The position numbers and the translations under genes were made by a program. Shown here one piece after another: positions 28,436-38,943 of a DNA stretch of 64,000 nt. This stretch comes from Corynebacterium kefirresidentii (GTDB lineage Bacteria > Actinomycetota > Actinomycetes > Mycobacteriales > Mycobacteriaceae): positions 62,001-126,000 of the forward strand of contig NGUZ01000002.1 in the NCBI GenBank assembly GCA_002154655.1. The letters are read 5' to 3'. Under the pieces are notes generated by a model, which was not told the DNA's origin, made no database searches, and saw only the letters and a program-made list of their open reading frames with translations. The first letter of the stretch is position 1. Every line of letters begins with the position of its first letter.

Positions 28436-29284
28436 ATGAGCGCTACCAAACTAGATGGCACACTGTACCGCGACGAGATTTTTTCCGACCTTGCCCAGCG
28501 CGTGTCCGCGCTGAAGGAAAAGGGGATTACCCCTGGCCTGGCGACCGTCCTCGTAGGCGAGGATCCGGGCTCCCAAGCCTATGTGAAGATGAAGCACCGC
28601 GACTGCGAAAAGCTTGGCATCAACTCCATCCGCAAGGACCTGCCGGCCGATATCACCCAGGAAGAACTAGAAGCCGTCATCGATGAACTCAACGCCGATG
28701 GTGCCTGCACCGGCTACATCGTCCAGCTCCCGCTGCCTAAGCACCTGGATGAAAACGCCATCCTCGAGCGCATTGACCCCGCCAAGGATGCCGATGGCCT
28801 GCACCCGGTTAACCTGGGCAAGCTCGTGCTCAACGAGGACGCACCCCTGCCGTGCACCCCGAACGGCTGCCTGCACCTTTTGCGCCGCTTCGGCGTTGAG
28901 CTCAACGGTGCCAAGACCGTGGTCATCGGCCGCGGCGTTACCGTTGGCCGCCCCATCGGCCTGATGCTTACCCGCCGCAGCGAGAACTCTACCGTCACCC
29001 TGTGCCACACCGGCACCAAGGACTTGGCCGCTGAGACCCGCGAGGCCGATATCGTCATTGCCGCCGCCGGCCAGCCCCACATGCTCACTGCGGACATGAT
29101 TAAGGAAGGCGCCGCGCTTCTCGACGTCGGAGTTTCCCGCGTCGACGGCAAGCTCACCGGCGACATCCACCCAGATTGTTGGGACAAGGCCGGATACGTT
29201 TCCCCGAACCCAGGTGGCGTCGGCCCGCTGACCCGTGCCTTCTTGGTGCGCAATATCGTCGAGCGCGCGGAAAAGTTGGCGTGA
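28436..29284 (+). CDS. folD: Methylene-THF dehydrogenase/methenyl-THF cyclohydrolase FolD
   Basis: 282-aa bifunctional enzyme of one-carbon metabolism. The active-site Lys lies in [16 protein letters not shown]. The signature [14 protein letters not shown] and the C-terminal [14 protein letters not shown] are present. The NADP domain has [20 protein letters not shown]. The ATG at [11 protein letters not shown] is preferred over one three codons upstream because it matches the C. glutamicum N-terminus as recalled and lies 7 nt after the TAGGAT box. It overlaps the following DUF3017 gene by four bases. Confidence 0.97.
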   Translation: MSATKLDGTLYRDEIFSDLAQRVSALKEKGITPGLATVLVGEDPGSQAYVKMKHRDCEKLGINSIRKDLPADITQEELEAVIDELNADGACTGYIVQLPLPKHLDENAILERIDPAKDADGLHPVNLGKLVLNEDAPLPCTPNGCLHLLRRFGVELNGAKTVVIGRGVTVGRPIGLMLTRRSENSTVTLCHTGTKDLAAETREADIVIAAAGQPHMLTADMIKEGAALLDVGVSRVDGKLTGDIHPDCWDKAGYVSPNPGGVGPLTRAFLVRNIVERAEKLA

Positions 29285-29595
29285 ATCTAGATAATCCGCA
29301 CGACGCCGAGCTCGCGCCCTCCCCACTGCCGCCCGCCGCGCAGTGGGCAGCAATCGGCCTCTTCGTGGCCGGCGTGGTCGTCTCCGGCGGCTATGCCGTC
29401 TTCGAATACTGGCGGCGAGCCACATTCCTCCTCGGCCTGGCCTTGCTGTGGCTCACCGTGGTCCGACTGACGTGTGATTCCAGTCGCGTCGGCGTGCTGG
29501 CCGTACGCTCGCGCCGCTTCGACGCCTGCTTTACCGGCCTGCTCGGCGCCACGATGGCCTTTTTGGCTTTTTCGGTGGACTCGCTCGGCAGCTAG
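29281..29595 (+). CDS. DUF3017 membrane protein
   Basis: 104-aa protein with three hydrophobic segments at about residues 19-40, 46-62 and 84-100. It is encoded directly after folD (GTGA overlap), the usual context for DUF3017 in actinobacteria. The segment [20 protein letters not shown] is followed by a [20 protein letters not shown] motif. Function unknown. The GTG start is fixed by the coupling with folD. Confidence 0.85.
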   Translation: MNLDNPHDAELAPSPLPPAAQWAAIGLFVAGVVVSGGYAVFEYWRRATFLLGLALLWLTVVRLTCDSSRVGVLAVRSRRFDACFTGLLGATMAFLAFSVDSLGS

Positions 29596-29668
29596 TTATC
29601 CACAGGTTTTTGTAGAGCCTTCACCTATGTCGGTCTGAAAGGGTGTGGTTCGGCCGGTTATCCACAGG
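29596..29668 (+). repeat. Paired TTATCCACAGG motifs upstream of the intact HNH gene
   Basis: TTATCCACAGG occurs at 29596-29606 and 29658-29668, 62 bp apart, before the HNH start at 29721. A GGGTGTGG segment precedes the second copy, as it does in the other HNH upstream region. Confidence 0.7.
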
Positions 29669-29720
29669 CTCCGGGCCGCCATCGCGCGCCGATACGCACG
29701 GCCGTCTTAGGCTCGGGGCC

Positions 29721-30701
29721 ATGATTTCGAACTACCTGGCTGCCGTGAACTCCCCGATGGTGCTCATCGAGGAGTGCGTTGGGCTGTCGGTAGAAGAGCT
29801 CGTCGATAAGGGCTTTAGCGATCGTGAAGCCGCCGAGTTCGCCCGCCTTGCCGATACCTACTTCGGCCGAACCTCCTTTGGCGCCAAACAGCGCGCCGCC
29901 CGCCGCACTTCGCTGCCGCTCGACGCGCTGAAAATTATCGAGCACTTCGCACAGAAGATGAAAACTCAGCGGGCGGCCTGGGCGCTGCGCGAGGAACTAT
30001 GCTCCCTGCGCCTTTCCACCAGCGAGATTGAAAAGCGCGCCCGCCGCCTAGTGCGCGAGGAGCGCACCACCAAGCGCTCCGAAGGCGTGCGCTTGACCCG
30101 CCGCCGCGATGACCTGTGGACACTGACAATTACCGCCGAGTCCGAGTTGGTTGCAGAAATTAATAACCACGTCTCCACCGTCGCCGATGCTCGTCGCGTC
30201 TTTGCCGAGGGCGCCTCTACTTCCACAATCACCACCAATGTGGTGCTCAACCTGAATGAGATGGTGAAGGTCACCCACGGCGAGGACGTCACCTTGCAGC
30301 TGACCAATGGCGCGCAGATATCTGGTGCGGATCTTGTCCGCCGCGCGCTTTCCGACGTCGGCCTTTTCACCCTCATCCACCCCGTCACCGGCCCCGTAAA
30401 CCTCTATCAATCGCGGCGCTTGGCTACATGGAAGCAACGCCAAATGGCGATGGCAGAAAACCCGGTGTGCCCGTGGCCCGACTGCCACACGCCGGCGGAT
30501 GAATGCCAGGTCCACCATCTCACCCCGTGGCTGCTGGGCGGCGATACGAATCCCGAAAACCTCACCATCGCGTGCAAGTATCACAATGCTGTGAACGACG
30601 ATGACCCCAATGCGCCGCCGCGCCGTGGCCGGCTCGAGCGCCGTCCTGGAGAAGGCATCGTGTGGCGCCCGCCCTGGGCTACACCGCGCGAAGAGCGCTG
30701 A
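29721..30701 (+). CDS. HNH endonuclease, 13E12/DUF222 type
   Basis: 326-aa protein, the intact paralogue of the frameshifted gene at 13218-14254. The N-terminal two-thirds is the helical DUF222/13E12-type region (EFARLADTYFGRTSFGAKQR and RALSDVGLFTLIHPVTGPVN). The C-terminal HNH domain has CPWPDCHTPADECQVHHLTP, a zinc-type Cys pair with the catalytic HH, then CKYHNAVNDDDPNAPP. The tail PPRRGRLERRPGEGIVWRPP is shared almost word for word with the paralogue. These genes are multicopy in actinobacteria and related to the mycobacterial REP13E12 repeats. Role uncertain: a selfish element, or a DNA repair or defence nuclease. Confidence 0.88.
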   Translation: MISNYLAAVNSPMVLIEECVGLSVEELVDKGFSDREAAEFARLADTYFGRTSFGAKQRAARRTSLPLDALKIIEHFAQKMKTQRAAWALREELCSLRLSTSEIEKRARRLVREERTTKRSEGVRLTRRRDDLWTLTITAESELVAEINNHVSTVADARRVFAEGASTSTITTNVVLNLNEMVKVTHGEDVTLQLTNGAQISGADLVRRALSDVGLFTLIHPVTGPVNLYQSRRLATWKQRQMAMAENPVCPWPDCHTPADECQVHHLTPWLLGGDTNPENLTIACKYHNAVNDDDPNAPPRRGRLERRPGEGIVWRPPWATPREER

Positions 30702-30814
30702 GCCGCGTCTTGCCTCTGCTCGCCCCGTCAATCTATAGTCCCAGCGCAGCGTGCCGCACCGCTTACCGCTAGTGCGCGCTGCGCGGCTTTGGCGATCCCA
30801 GACTTGGCGGGTTC

Positions 30815-31933
30815 TTAAATCGTGTACTCAGTCGGATCGCCGGCCGCAGAATCGATGCGCGGGTCCGGTTGGGAAAGGGTGAGGAAGTTGCGCAGGATGC
30901 GATCCATTTGGCGTGATTCTGTAAGAAAAGCGTCGTGGCCTACCGGGGAGACAACCTTCGCCATAGCCAACAGATTTCCCAGATTGCGCGAGATGTGTTC
31001 TTGCTGATGGTACGGGTACAAGATATCCGTGTCCACGCCGACGACCATCGTTGGCACCTCGGACGAGCCCAGCGCGCGGTTGAGGCCGCCGCGGCCGCGG
31101 CCGATATCGTGGCGGTTGAGCGCCTCGGTGAGGGTGACGTAGGAGCCGGCATCGAAGCGATCGGCCAGCTTGATGCCTTGATAATCCAGGTAGGAGTTAA
31201 CGGCAAAGCGATTATCGCGGCGGCGGTAAGGCCCGAGCGGGTTCTCGCCGGTCTGTGCCTGAACGCCGAAGCGCTCGTCAATTTCTTGTTCGCCGCGGTA
31301 GGTCAGGTGCGCAATGCGACGCGCGGCCGCCAGCCCCTCGCGCGGGCGCTGGGCGGAAGCGTAATAATCGCCGCCGTGCCAGAACGAATCTTGCTCGATG
31401 GCCGCGATTTGCGCCGACTGGATGCCAATCTGCCAAGCAGAGGCGCGGGCCGAAACGGCAATGACGCAGGCTGCGTCGAGGAAATCGGGGTGCATCAGTG
31501 TCCACTCGAGCGTGCGCGCGCCACCCATTGAGCCGCCGATGACGGCATGCACGTGGGTGATGCCAAGTTCGTGCAATGCGGCACGCTCGGCCGCAACGAG
31601 GTCGCGCACGGAAAGCGCGGGGAAGCGCGAACCCCAAGCACGGCCATCGTCTGGGTGCGGAGAAGCCGGGCCGGTAGAGCCTGCGCAGCCGCCCAGTGCA
31701 TTGGTAGCGATAATGCACCACTTAGTCGTATCTAGCGCCTTGCCAGGGCCTACTAGGTCGGCCCACCACTCGGCCACATTCGAGTCACCGGTAAGCGCGT
31801 GTTCGACCAGGATGACGTTATTGGCGCCATGGGGATCGCCGAGGAGGTGGCCGAAGCGGTGGTAGGCAATGTGGGCGTCGGCAAGCGTGGCGCCGGCTTC
31901 GGTGTGAAAATCGCCGATGCTAACTAGCTTCAT
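30815..31933 (-). CDS. metX: Homoserine O-acetyltransferase
   Basis: 372-aa alpha/beta-hydrolase-fold enzyme that acetylates homoserine from acetyl-CoA, the first step specific to methionine. The nucleophile Ser lies in VIGGSMGGARTLEW. The catalytic Asp and His are in the C-terminal part (VGVDTDILYPYHQQEH and SPVGHDAFLTESRQM). It overlaps metY by four bases in the metY-metX operon, an order shared with C. glutamicum as recalled. Presumably under the McbR-type operator in front of metY. Confidence 0.96.
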   Translation of the reverse strand: MKLVSIGDFHTEAGATLADAHIAYHRFGHLLGDPHGANNVILVEHALTGDSNVAEWWADLVGPGKALDTTKWCIIATNALGGCAGSTGPASPHPDDGRAWGSRFPALSVRDLVAAERAALHELGITHVHAVIGGSMGGARTLEWTLMHPDFLDAACVIAVSARASAWQIGIQSAQIAAIEQDSFWHGGDYYASAQRPREGLAAARRIAHLTYRGEQEIDERFGVQAQTGENPLGPYRRRDNRFAVNSYLDYQGIKLADRFDAGSYVTLTEALNRHDIGRGRGGLNRALGSSEVPTMVVGVDTDILYPYHQQEHISRNLGNLLAMAKVVSPVGHDAFLTESRQMDRILRNFLTLSQPDPRIDSAAGDPTEYTI

Positions 31934-33246
31934 GCCAGCGCGTTAAAGCCCAGCTCGAGGTCCGCGATGATGTCATCGATGTGCTCGATGCCCACGGACA
32001 GGCGGATAGTGGATTGGGTAATGCCGGCCGCTGCCAGCGCAGGTTCATCGGATTGCGAATGCGTGGTGGTAGCCGGATGTACGGCCAGGGAGCGGGTATC
32101 GCCGATATTGGCGAGGTTGGAGTGGAGCTTGAGGGCGTCGATAAACGCCCAGGCTTCTTCGCGGCCGCCGTCGATGTCGAAGGAGAGCACGGAGCCGGTA
32201 TAGGCATAGCCGAGCTTTTCCTTGGTGGCCTTATAAGGCGAGGAGTCCAGGCCGGCGTAGTTGACCTTGGTGACCTTGGCGTGGCCTTCCAAGTACTCGG
32301 CGACGGCCTGGGCGTTGGCATTGTGCTTTTCGACGCGCAGCCCCACCGTCTCAATTCCATTCAGCGTCAGCCAGGCATTGAAGGGGGAGATAGCGGCGCC
32401 GGTATCGCGCAGCAGGCCGGCGCGGGCCTTGAGCGCGAAGGCTGGGGCGCCGAGATCGGCGTACTTGAGTCCGTGGTAGGCCTCATCCGGGGTGACGAAA
32501 TAGGGGAATACGGGCTCGCCGTTGCGGGTGACGGTCCAGTCGAAGGAGCCGCCGTCGATAATCGCGCCGCCGACGGCCGAGCCATTGCCGGTGTAGAACT
32601 TGGTGGTGGAGACCACGACGATATCCGCGCCGAGGTCCAGCGGCCGGGCGAGGGCAGCGGTGGCGATGGTGTTATCCACGATGAGCGGGACCTGGTTATT
32701 GTGGGCGACCTCGGCGATGGCCGGGATATCAAGGACATCGGCCACGGGGTTGCCGAAGGTCTCGCCATAGAAGGCCTTGGTATTTGGTTGTACGGCATCT
32801 TGCCAGGAGGCCGGGTCGTCCGGGTCCTCGACGAGGGTGACATCGATGCCTAGGCGCTTGAGCGTGACGGTAAAGAGGGTAGAGGTGCCGCCGTAGAGGC
32901 GCGGGGAAGTCACGATGTGGTCGCCGGCCGAGGCGAGGTTCAAAATGGCCGCGGTTTCGGCGGCCTGGCCGGAAGCGAAGGCAACGGCCGCGACACCGCC
33001 CTCGAGGGAAGCGAGGCGTTCTTCCAGCGCGTCCTGGGTGGGGTTGGTCAGGCGGGTGTAGATAGGGCCGGCGTCGGAAAGGTTGAAGCGGTTGGCCGCG
33101 TGCTCGGCATCGTTAAAAACGTAGGAGGTGGTCTGGTAAATCGGCACATTGCGGGCGTTGTGGTGCCCGTCGAGGTTTTGGCCTGCGTGCACAGAGCGGG
33201 TAGCGAAGGACCAGTTGGAATTGGAGTTATCGTATTTCGTCGTCAT
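31930..33246 (-). CDS. metY: O-acetylhomoserine sulfhydrylase
   Basis: 438-aa PLP enzyme of the Cys/Met metabolism family, making homocysteine from O-acetylhomoserine and sulfide. The PLP Lys is in VVVSTTKFYTGNGSAVGG. Other family segments are FASGQAAETAAILNLA and LGADIVVVSTTKF. The ATG start MTTKYDNSNS is preferred to an upstream TTG because a TAGTCT -10 lies 8 nt before the ATG. The TAGACCAAGCGGTATA operator overlaps the upstream edge of that -10. First gene of metYX. Confidence 0.96.
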   Translation of the reverse strand: MTTKYDNSNSNWSFATRSVHAGQNLDGHHNARNVPIYQTTSYVFNDAEHAANRFNLSDAGPIYTRLTNPTQDALEERLASLEGGVAAVAFASGQAAETAAILNLASAGDHIVTSPRLYGGTSTLFTVTLKRLGIDVTLVEDPDDPASWQDAVQPNTKAFYGETFGNPVADVLDIPAIAEVAHNNQVPLIVDNTIATAALARPLDLGADIVVVSTTKFYTGNGSAVGGAIIDGGSFDWTVTRNGEPVFPYFVTPDEAYHGLKYADLGAPAFALKARAGLLRDTGAAISPFNAWLTLNGIETVGLRVEKHNANAQAVAEYLEGHAKVTKVNYAGLDSSPYKATKEKLGYAYTGSVLSFDIDGGREEAWAFIDALKLHSNLANIGDTRSLAVHPATTTHSQSDEPALAAAGITQSTIRLSVGIEHIDDIIADLELGFNALA

Positions 33247-33258
33247 GCTTGGCAAGAC

Positions 33259-33274
33259 TAGACCAAGCGGTATA
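33259..33274. promoter_or_regulatory. McbR-type operator of metYX
   Basis: TAGAC-CAAGCG-GTATA matches 9 of 10 fixed positions of the McbR consensus TAGAC-N6-GTCTA as recalled. It overlaps the upstream end of the metY -10 (TAGTCT, 33260-33255). A second inverted repeat, GCTTGG-N10-CCAAGC (33247-33268), spans the same promoter. Confidence 0.7.
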
Positions 33275-33324
33275 TATAGCGAACGATTTTGTGGAAACGC
33301 GCTGGCAGCCGTGAGAATAAAAAT

Positions 33325-33354
33325 AGACCAAGCGGTCGGTGTGGCGCTTGGTCT
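33325..33354 (-). terminator. Terminator of the 53-aa membrane protein gene
   Basis: AGACCAAGCG-N10-CGCTTGGTCT is a perfect 10-bp inverted repeat. Read on the minus strand it is followed by ATTTTTATT. Its arms carry the same TAGACCAAGCGGT sequence as the metY operator 65 bp away. Confidence 0.75.
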
Positions 33355-33369
33355 GGTGGGGTGTCTTTC

Positions 33370-33531
33370 TTAGTGGCGGCGGTCGTGCTCCTCGAGCTGA
33401 TTAGCAATGCGGCTAGTATTCGCGCGGGTGTCATTGCTATTGCGCACGAGCTTGACCACGAGGGCGATAATTCCAGCGAGGATAAGGACGAAAACGAGGA
33501 TGAGAAGGAGCTCAATCGGACCTAAAGACAT
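33370..33531 (-). CDS. Small single-pass membrane protein (53 aa)
   Basis: A 53-codon gene. It starts at ATG with GAAAGGTAA upstream and reads MSLGPIELLLILVFVLILAG, then IIALVVKLVRNSNDTR and a charged tail ending HDRRH. One membrane helix (about residues 6-27) is followed by a short basic/acidic cytoplasmic helix. A strong terminator follows the stop codon. Ribosome site, coding-like composition and terminator support a real gene. A longer frame on the opposite strand is its shadow. Function unknown. Confidence 0.75.
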   Translation of the reverse strand: MSLGPIELLLILVFVLILAGIIALVVKLVRNSNDTRANTSRIANQLEEHDRRH

Positions 33532-33568
33532 CTATTACCTTTCGTTTATAAACGTGGGCTTTACGGTA

Positions 33569-34873
33569 TCACCCCTGTAAAGCCGCCGCGACTGCAGAAA
33601 GGCTTTCGCGTAGCTCGGTATCGCTGAGGTGGCCGAAGCCGAGTACGACGCCGTCTTCAGCTTCGGCCCCGCCCCAATAATCGCGCAGCGGGGTGAGTTT
33701 GATGCCGCGGGCGGCGGCGCGGGGGACAACGGCCGGGTCGCACAGTAGGACCGCGTGGAGTCCACCGTGGATGGGAAGGAGCTGGGTGCCATCGATGGAG
33801 CCCAGTGTTTCGGCCACTAGGTTGCGGCGGCGTTTATAGGTGCGGCGCATGCGGCCGGTGTGGCGTCGTAAAGCGCCGCTGGCGAGGTAGTGGGCGAGCG
33901 CGGACTGGGGGATGGAGCCGACGGGTTGGCCGAAGACCTCGCGCACGCGGTCAACGGCCGGGCGCAGGCGCGGTGGGACGACGAGGTAGCCACAGGCGAT
34001 GGAGGGGGAGATGACCGAGGAGAAGGTGCCCAGCAGCACGGTGTGTTCCGGGGCGAGTGCGGCCAGGGCGGGCAACGGTTGACCGACGTAGCGCAGTTCG
34101 GAATCAAAGTCATCCTCGATGAGGAGGGCGTCGTGTGCGCGGGCCCATTCGACGAGTTCGGCGCGCCGGGCTGCAGGAAGCGAGCCGCCGTAGGGGTATT
34201 GGTGGCTGGGGGTGACGATGAGGGCGTCGAGATCGGCCGTGGGGACGGTGATGCCATCGGGGTCGGTGGGGATTTCCACCAACGTATGGCCGAGCGCGTG
34301 GGGCACACGGCGCAGGCTGGGGTAGCCGGGTGATTCCACGCCCACACGCAGCTGGCGGCCGAGGGCGCGCAGGAGTACCGAAAGGCCATCGCGGGCGCCG
34401 GCCGTGATGAGGACGCAGGTTGGGTCGACGTTAAGCCCGCGCATGTGGCGCAGGTGCGCGGCGACCTCGCGAGGAAGATCTCCGGAGGGGTCGACGGCCG
34501 CAGCACGCCACGCGGCCCTCCATTCAGGGGTGAGGATTCCCGCGGTGTCGGGCAGGCCGGGCGTTAGCGAGAGCAGCTCGGGCTCGGCGGCCGGTGCGGG
34601 GGCCGGCTCCGGGCGCGGCGCGCGGGCGTGGGGGAGCAGCGGGTTGATGACAGTACCGGAGCCCACCTCGGCCGTGAGGTAGCCCTCGGCTGTGAGTTGC
34701 TCGTAGGCAGTGACCACGCTGCCTCGGGAAACGCCGAGCTGGGCGGCCAAGGTACGGGTGGAGGGAACGCGCTCGCCGGGCAGGAGGATGCCGGCGGCAA
34801 CCTGGGCGCGGAGGGCCGCGGCGATTTGCACGGGCAGTGGCCGCGTATCGGAGGGATCGAGGCGGAGAGGCAT
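33569..34873 (-). CDS. pdxR: MocR/PdxR-type GntR regulator of vitamin B6 synthesis
   Basis: 434-aa regulator. The N-terminal winged helix is at about residues 10-75 (GERVPSTRTLAAQLGVSRGS, then AYEQLTAEGYLTAEVGSGT). An aminotransferase fold-I domain fills the rest (LITAGARDGLSVLLRAL, SPGYPS, TPSHQYPYGG, IEDDFDSELRY). It is divergent from pdxS, whose product it should activate when PLP is low. The Lys that normally binds PLP in MocR proteins (GTFSK) is replaced: the segment reads GTFSSVISPSIACGY, with Ser at residue 286. PLP sensing must differ or be lost, unless another Lys substitutes. Confidence 0.92.
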   Translation of the reverse strand: MPLRLDPSDTRPLPVQIAAALRAQVAAGILLPGERVPSTRTLAAQLGVSRGSVVTAYEQLTAEGYLTAEVGSGTVINPLLPHARAPRPEPAPAPAAEPELLSLTPGLPDTAGILTPEWRAAWRAAAVDPSGDLPREVAAHLRHMRGLNVDPTCVLITAGARDGLSVLLRALGRQLRVGVESPGYPSLRRVPHALGHTLVEIPTDPDGITVPTADLDALIVTPSHQYPYGGSLPAARRAELVEWARAHDALLIEDDFDSELRYVGQPLPALAALAPEHTVLLGTFSSVISPSIACGYLVVPPRLRPAVDRVREVFGQPVGSIPQSALAHYLASGALRRHTGRMRRTYKRRRNLVAETLGSIDGTQLLPIHGGLHAVLLCDPAVVPRAAARGIKLTPLRDYWGGAEAEDGVVLGFGHLSDTELRESLSAVAAALQG

Positions 34874-34882
34874 TCCCTCATC

Positions 34883-34894
34883 ATAAGTGGTCTA
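34883..34894 (+). promoter_or_regulatory. PdxR operator candidate between pdxR and pdxS
   Basis: ATAAGTGGTCTA matches the C. glutamicum PdxR site AAAGTGGW(T)CTA as recalled. A diverged inverted copy, TAGTGGCCCA on the opposite strand, lies at 34937-34946, so two regulator half-sites may face each other across the promoter. Confidence 0.65.
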
Positions 34895-34954
34895 ATCCAA
34901 CACGCTGAAAATGGCTCTTGTCTTGTACCAATTGTGTGGGCCACTATGTGACCT

Positions 34955-35857
34955 ATGACTGAACAGGTAAATGAACAAGGACGCGCCACTACGCGCGTGA
35001 AGCGAGGACTAGCCGATATGTTGAAAGGTGGCGTCATCATGGACGTCGTCACGCCGGAGCAGGCGCGCATTGCGGAGGACGCGGGCGCGTCGGCAGTTAT
35101 GGCGCTAGAGCGCGTGCCGGCCGATATTCGTGCGCAGGGCGGGGTGGCCCGCATGTCGGACCCGGAGCTTATCGAGGGCATTGTTGAGGCTGTGGACATC
35201 CCGGTCATGGCCAAGGCCCGCATCGGCCACTTTGTAGAGGCGCAGATCCTGGGCGAGTTGGGCGTGGACTTCATCGATGAGTCCGAGGTGCTCAGCCCGG
35301 CCGATTACGTCAACCACATCAATAAGTGGGACTTCGACGTGCCATTCGTTTGTGGCGCGACCAACCTGGGCGAGGCGCTGCGCCGCATCACCGAGGGCGC
35401 GGCCATGATTCGCTCCAAGGGCGAGGCCGGCACCGGCGATGTCTCGGAGGCCGTGAAGCACCTGCGCACGATTAAGGCCGAGATTGCCCGCCTGCGCCAC
35501 CTGGATCGCGATGAGCTCTACGTCGCGGCTAAGGAGCTGCAGGCACCGTACGACCTGGTCGCAGAGGTTGCGGAGACCGGCAAGCTGCCGGTTGTGCTTT
35601 TTGTCGCCGGTGGCGTGGCCACGCCTGCCGACGCCGCCCTTGTCCGCCAGATGGGCGCCGAAGGCGTCTTCGTCGGCTCCGGCATCTTCAAGTCCGGCGA
35701 GCCCGCCAAGCGTGCGGAGGCCATCGTCAAGGCGGCGACCCTCTACGACCAGCCGGCCGAACTAGCCAAGCTTTCCCGCGGCCTAGGCGAGGCCATGGTG
35801 GGCATCAATGTCAACGACGTGCCCGCACCGCACCGCTTGGCCGAGCGCGGATGGTAG
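34955..35857 (+). CDS. pdxS: Pyridoxal 5'-phosphate synthase subunit PdxS
   Basis: 300-aa TIM-barrel synthase that makes PLP from ribose 5-phosphate, glyceraldehyde 3-phosphate and ammonia. Conserved segments are [36 protein letters not shown] (catalytic Lys) and [15 protein letters not shown]. The second lysine region is near [12 protein letters not shown]. It works in a dodecamer with PdxT, whose gene starts seven bases before this one ends. Transcription should depend on the divergent PdxR. Confidence 0.98.
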   Translation: MTEQVNEQGRATTRVKRGLADMLKGGVIMDVVTPEQARIAEDAGASAVMALERVPADIRAQGGVARMSDPELIEGIVEAVDIPVMAKARIGHFVEAQILGELGVDFIDESEVLSPADYVNHINKWDFDVPFVCGATNLGEALRRITEGAAMIRSKGEAGTGDVSEAVKHLRTIKAEIARLRHLDRDELYVAAKELQAPYDLVAEVAETGKLPVVLFVAGGVATPADAALVRQMGAEGVFVGSGIFKSGEPAKRAEAIVKAATLYDQPAELAKLSRGLGEAMVGINVNDVPAPHRLAERGW

Positions 35858-36441
35858 CCACCGTTGGGGTGCTGGCGCTGCAGGGCGGCGTCGAGGAGCA
35901 CCTGCGCATTTTGGACGGGCTCGGTGTTGCTACGCGCCGGGTGCGGGTGCCGCGGGACCTGGAAGGACTGGACGGGCTGGTGATTCCGGGCGGCGAGTCG
36001 AGTGTCATCGACAAGCTGGCGCGCAGCTTCGATCTGGCCGAGCCGCTTCGCGACGCCGCAGCTGCAGGCCTGCCGGTGCTCGCGACCTGCGCTGGGCTCA
36101 TTTACTGCGCCCGCCAGATCGATAACCCCGCGCCGGGGCAGCAGACCCTGGGGCTGCTGGATGTGACCGTGCGCCGCAATGCCTTTGGCAACCAGCGCTT
36201 TTCCGAGGAACGTACCGTGCCGGTCGCGATGGGGGAGGACACTCTCGATATTGAGGCGAGCTTTATCCGTGCGCCCATCGTTACCCGCGTTGGCGACGGC
36301 GTCGAGATCATCGCGACGGTGCCGAGAGAAGGCGGTGACGCGGTGGTTGGCGTGCGCGAAGGACGCGTGACGGCGCTGAGTTTCCACCCAGAAGAAAATG
36401 GCGACGGCCGCGTGCACGCCGCCTGGCTCGATAGCTTCTAA
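35851..36441 (+). CDS. pdxT: Pyridoxal 5'-phosphate synthase glutaminase subunit PdxT
   Basis: 196-aa class-I glutaminase that feeds ammonia to PdxS. The N-terminal [13 protein letters not shown], the oxyanion segment [12 protein letters not shown], the nucleophile Cys in [13 protein letters not shown] and the His/Glu pair in [10 protein letters not shown] are all present. It overlaps pdxS by seven bases and ends at a strong bidirectional terminator shared with icd. Confidence 0.97.
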   Translation: MVATVGVLALQGGVEEHLRILDGLGVATRRVRVPRDLEGLDGLVIPGGESSVIDKLARSFDLAEPLRDAAAAGLPVLATCAGLIYCARQIDNPAPGQQTLGLLDVTVRRNAFGNQRFSEERTVPVAMGEDTLDIEASFIRAPIVTRVGDGVEIIATVPREGGDAVVGVREGRVTALSFHPEENGDGRVHAAWLDSF

Positions 36442-36456
36442 ACCCGCGCGCACACT

Positions 36457-36500
36457 AAAGCCGCCCCGCAGCAAAGCAATGAATGCTGCGGGGCGGCTTT
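36457..36500. terminator. Bidirectional terminator between pdxT and icd
   Basis: AAAGCCGCCCCGCAGCA and TGCTGCGGGGCGGCTTT form a perfect 17-bp stem with a 10-base loop. The A and T ends make it functional on both strands for these convergent genes. Confidence 0.92.
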
Positions 36501-36513
36501 CGCCTGGGAAGAC

Positions 36514-38769
<2,256 letters not shown>

Positions 38770-38943
38770 TTACCGATTTTGTGGGCGGCATGTGGGCCAG
38801 TTTGCTGATAGTGATCCCCCATTTGCGCCCCTTGAAAAGGGTTGCGTGGCCGCTGTCACCCATGCGCGGGAGGGGTGGAGATATTCACGAGCCCCTGCTG
38901 CGGGCATGCTACCGGTGCAGGTGGGGGTGTACCCTCACACCCC

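Noticed and set aside
30744..30784. Possible hairpin GCGCAGCG/CGCTGCGC between the HNH gene and metX
   Set aside because: The 25-base loop and lack of a T-tract make it a weak terminator candidate. It could be chance in GC-rich sequence.
33289..33525. 78-aa plus-strand frame ending in an acidic run
   Set aside because: It is opposite the 53-aa membrane protein gene, crosses that gene's terminator and has no ribosome site. The minus-strand gene is better supported.
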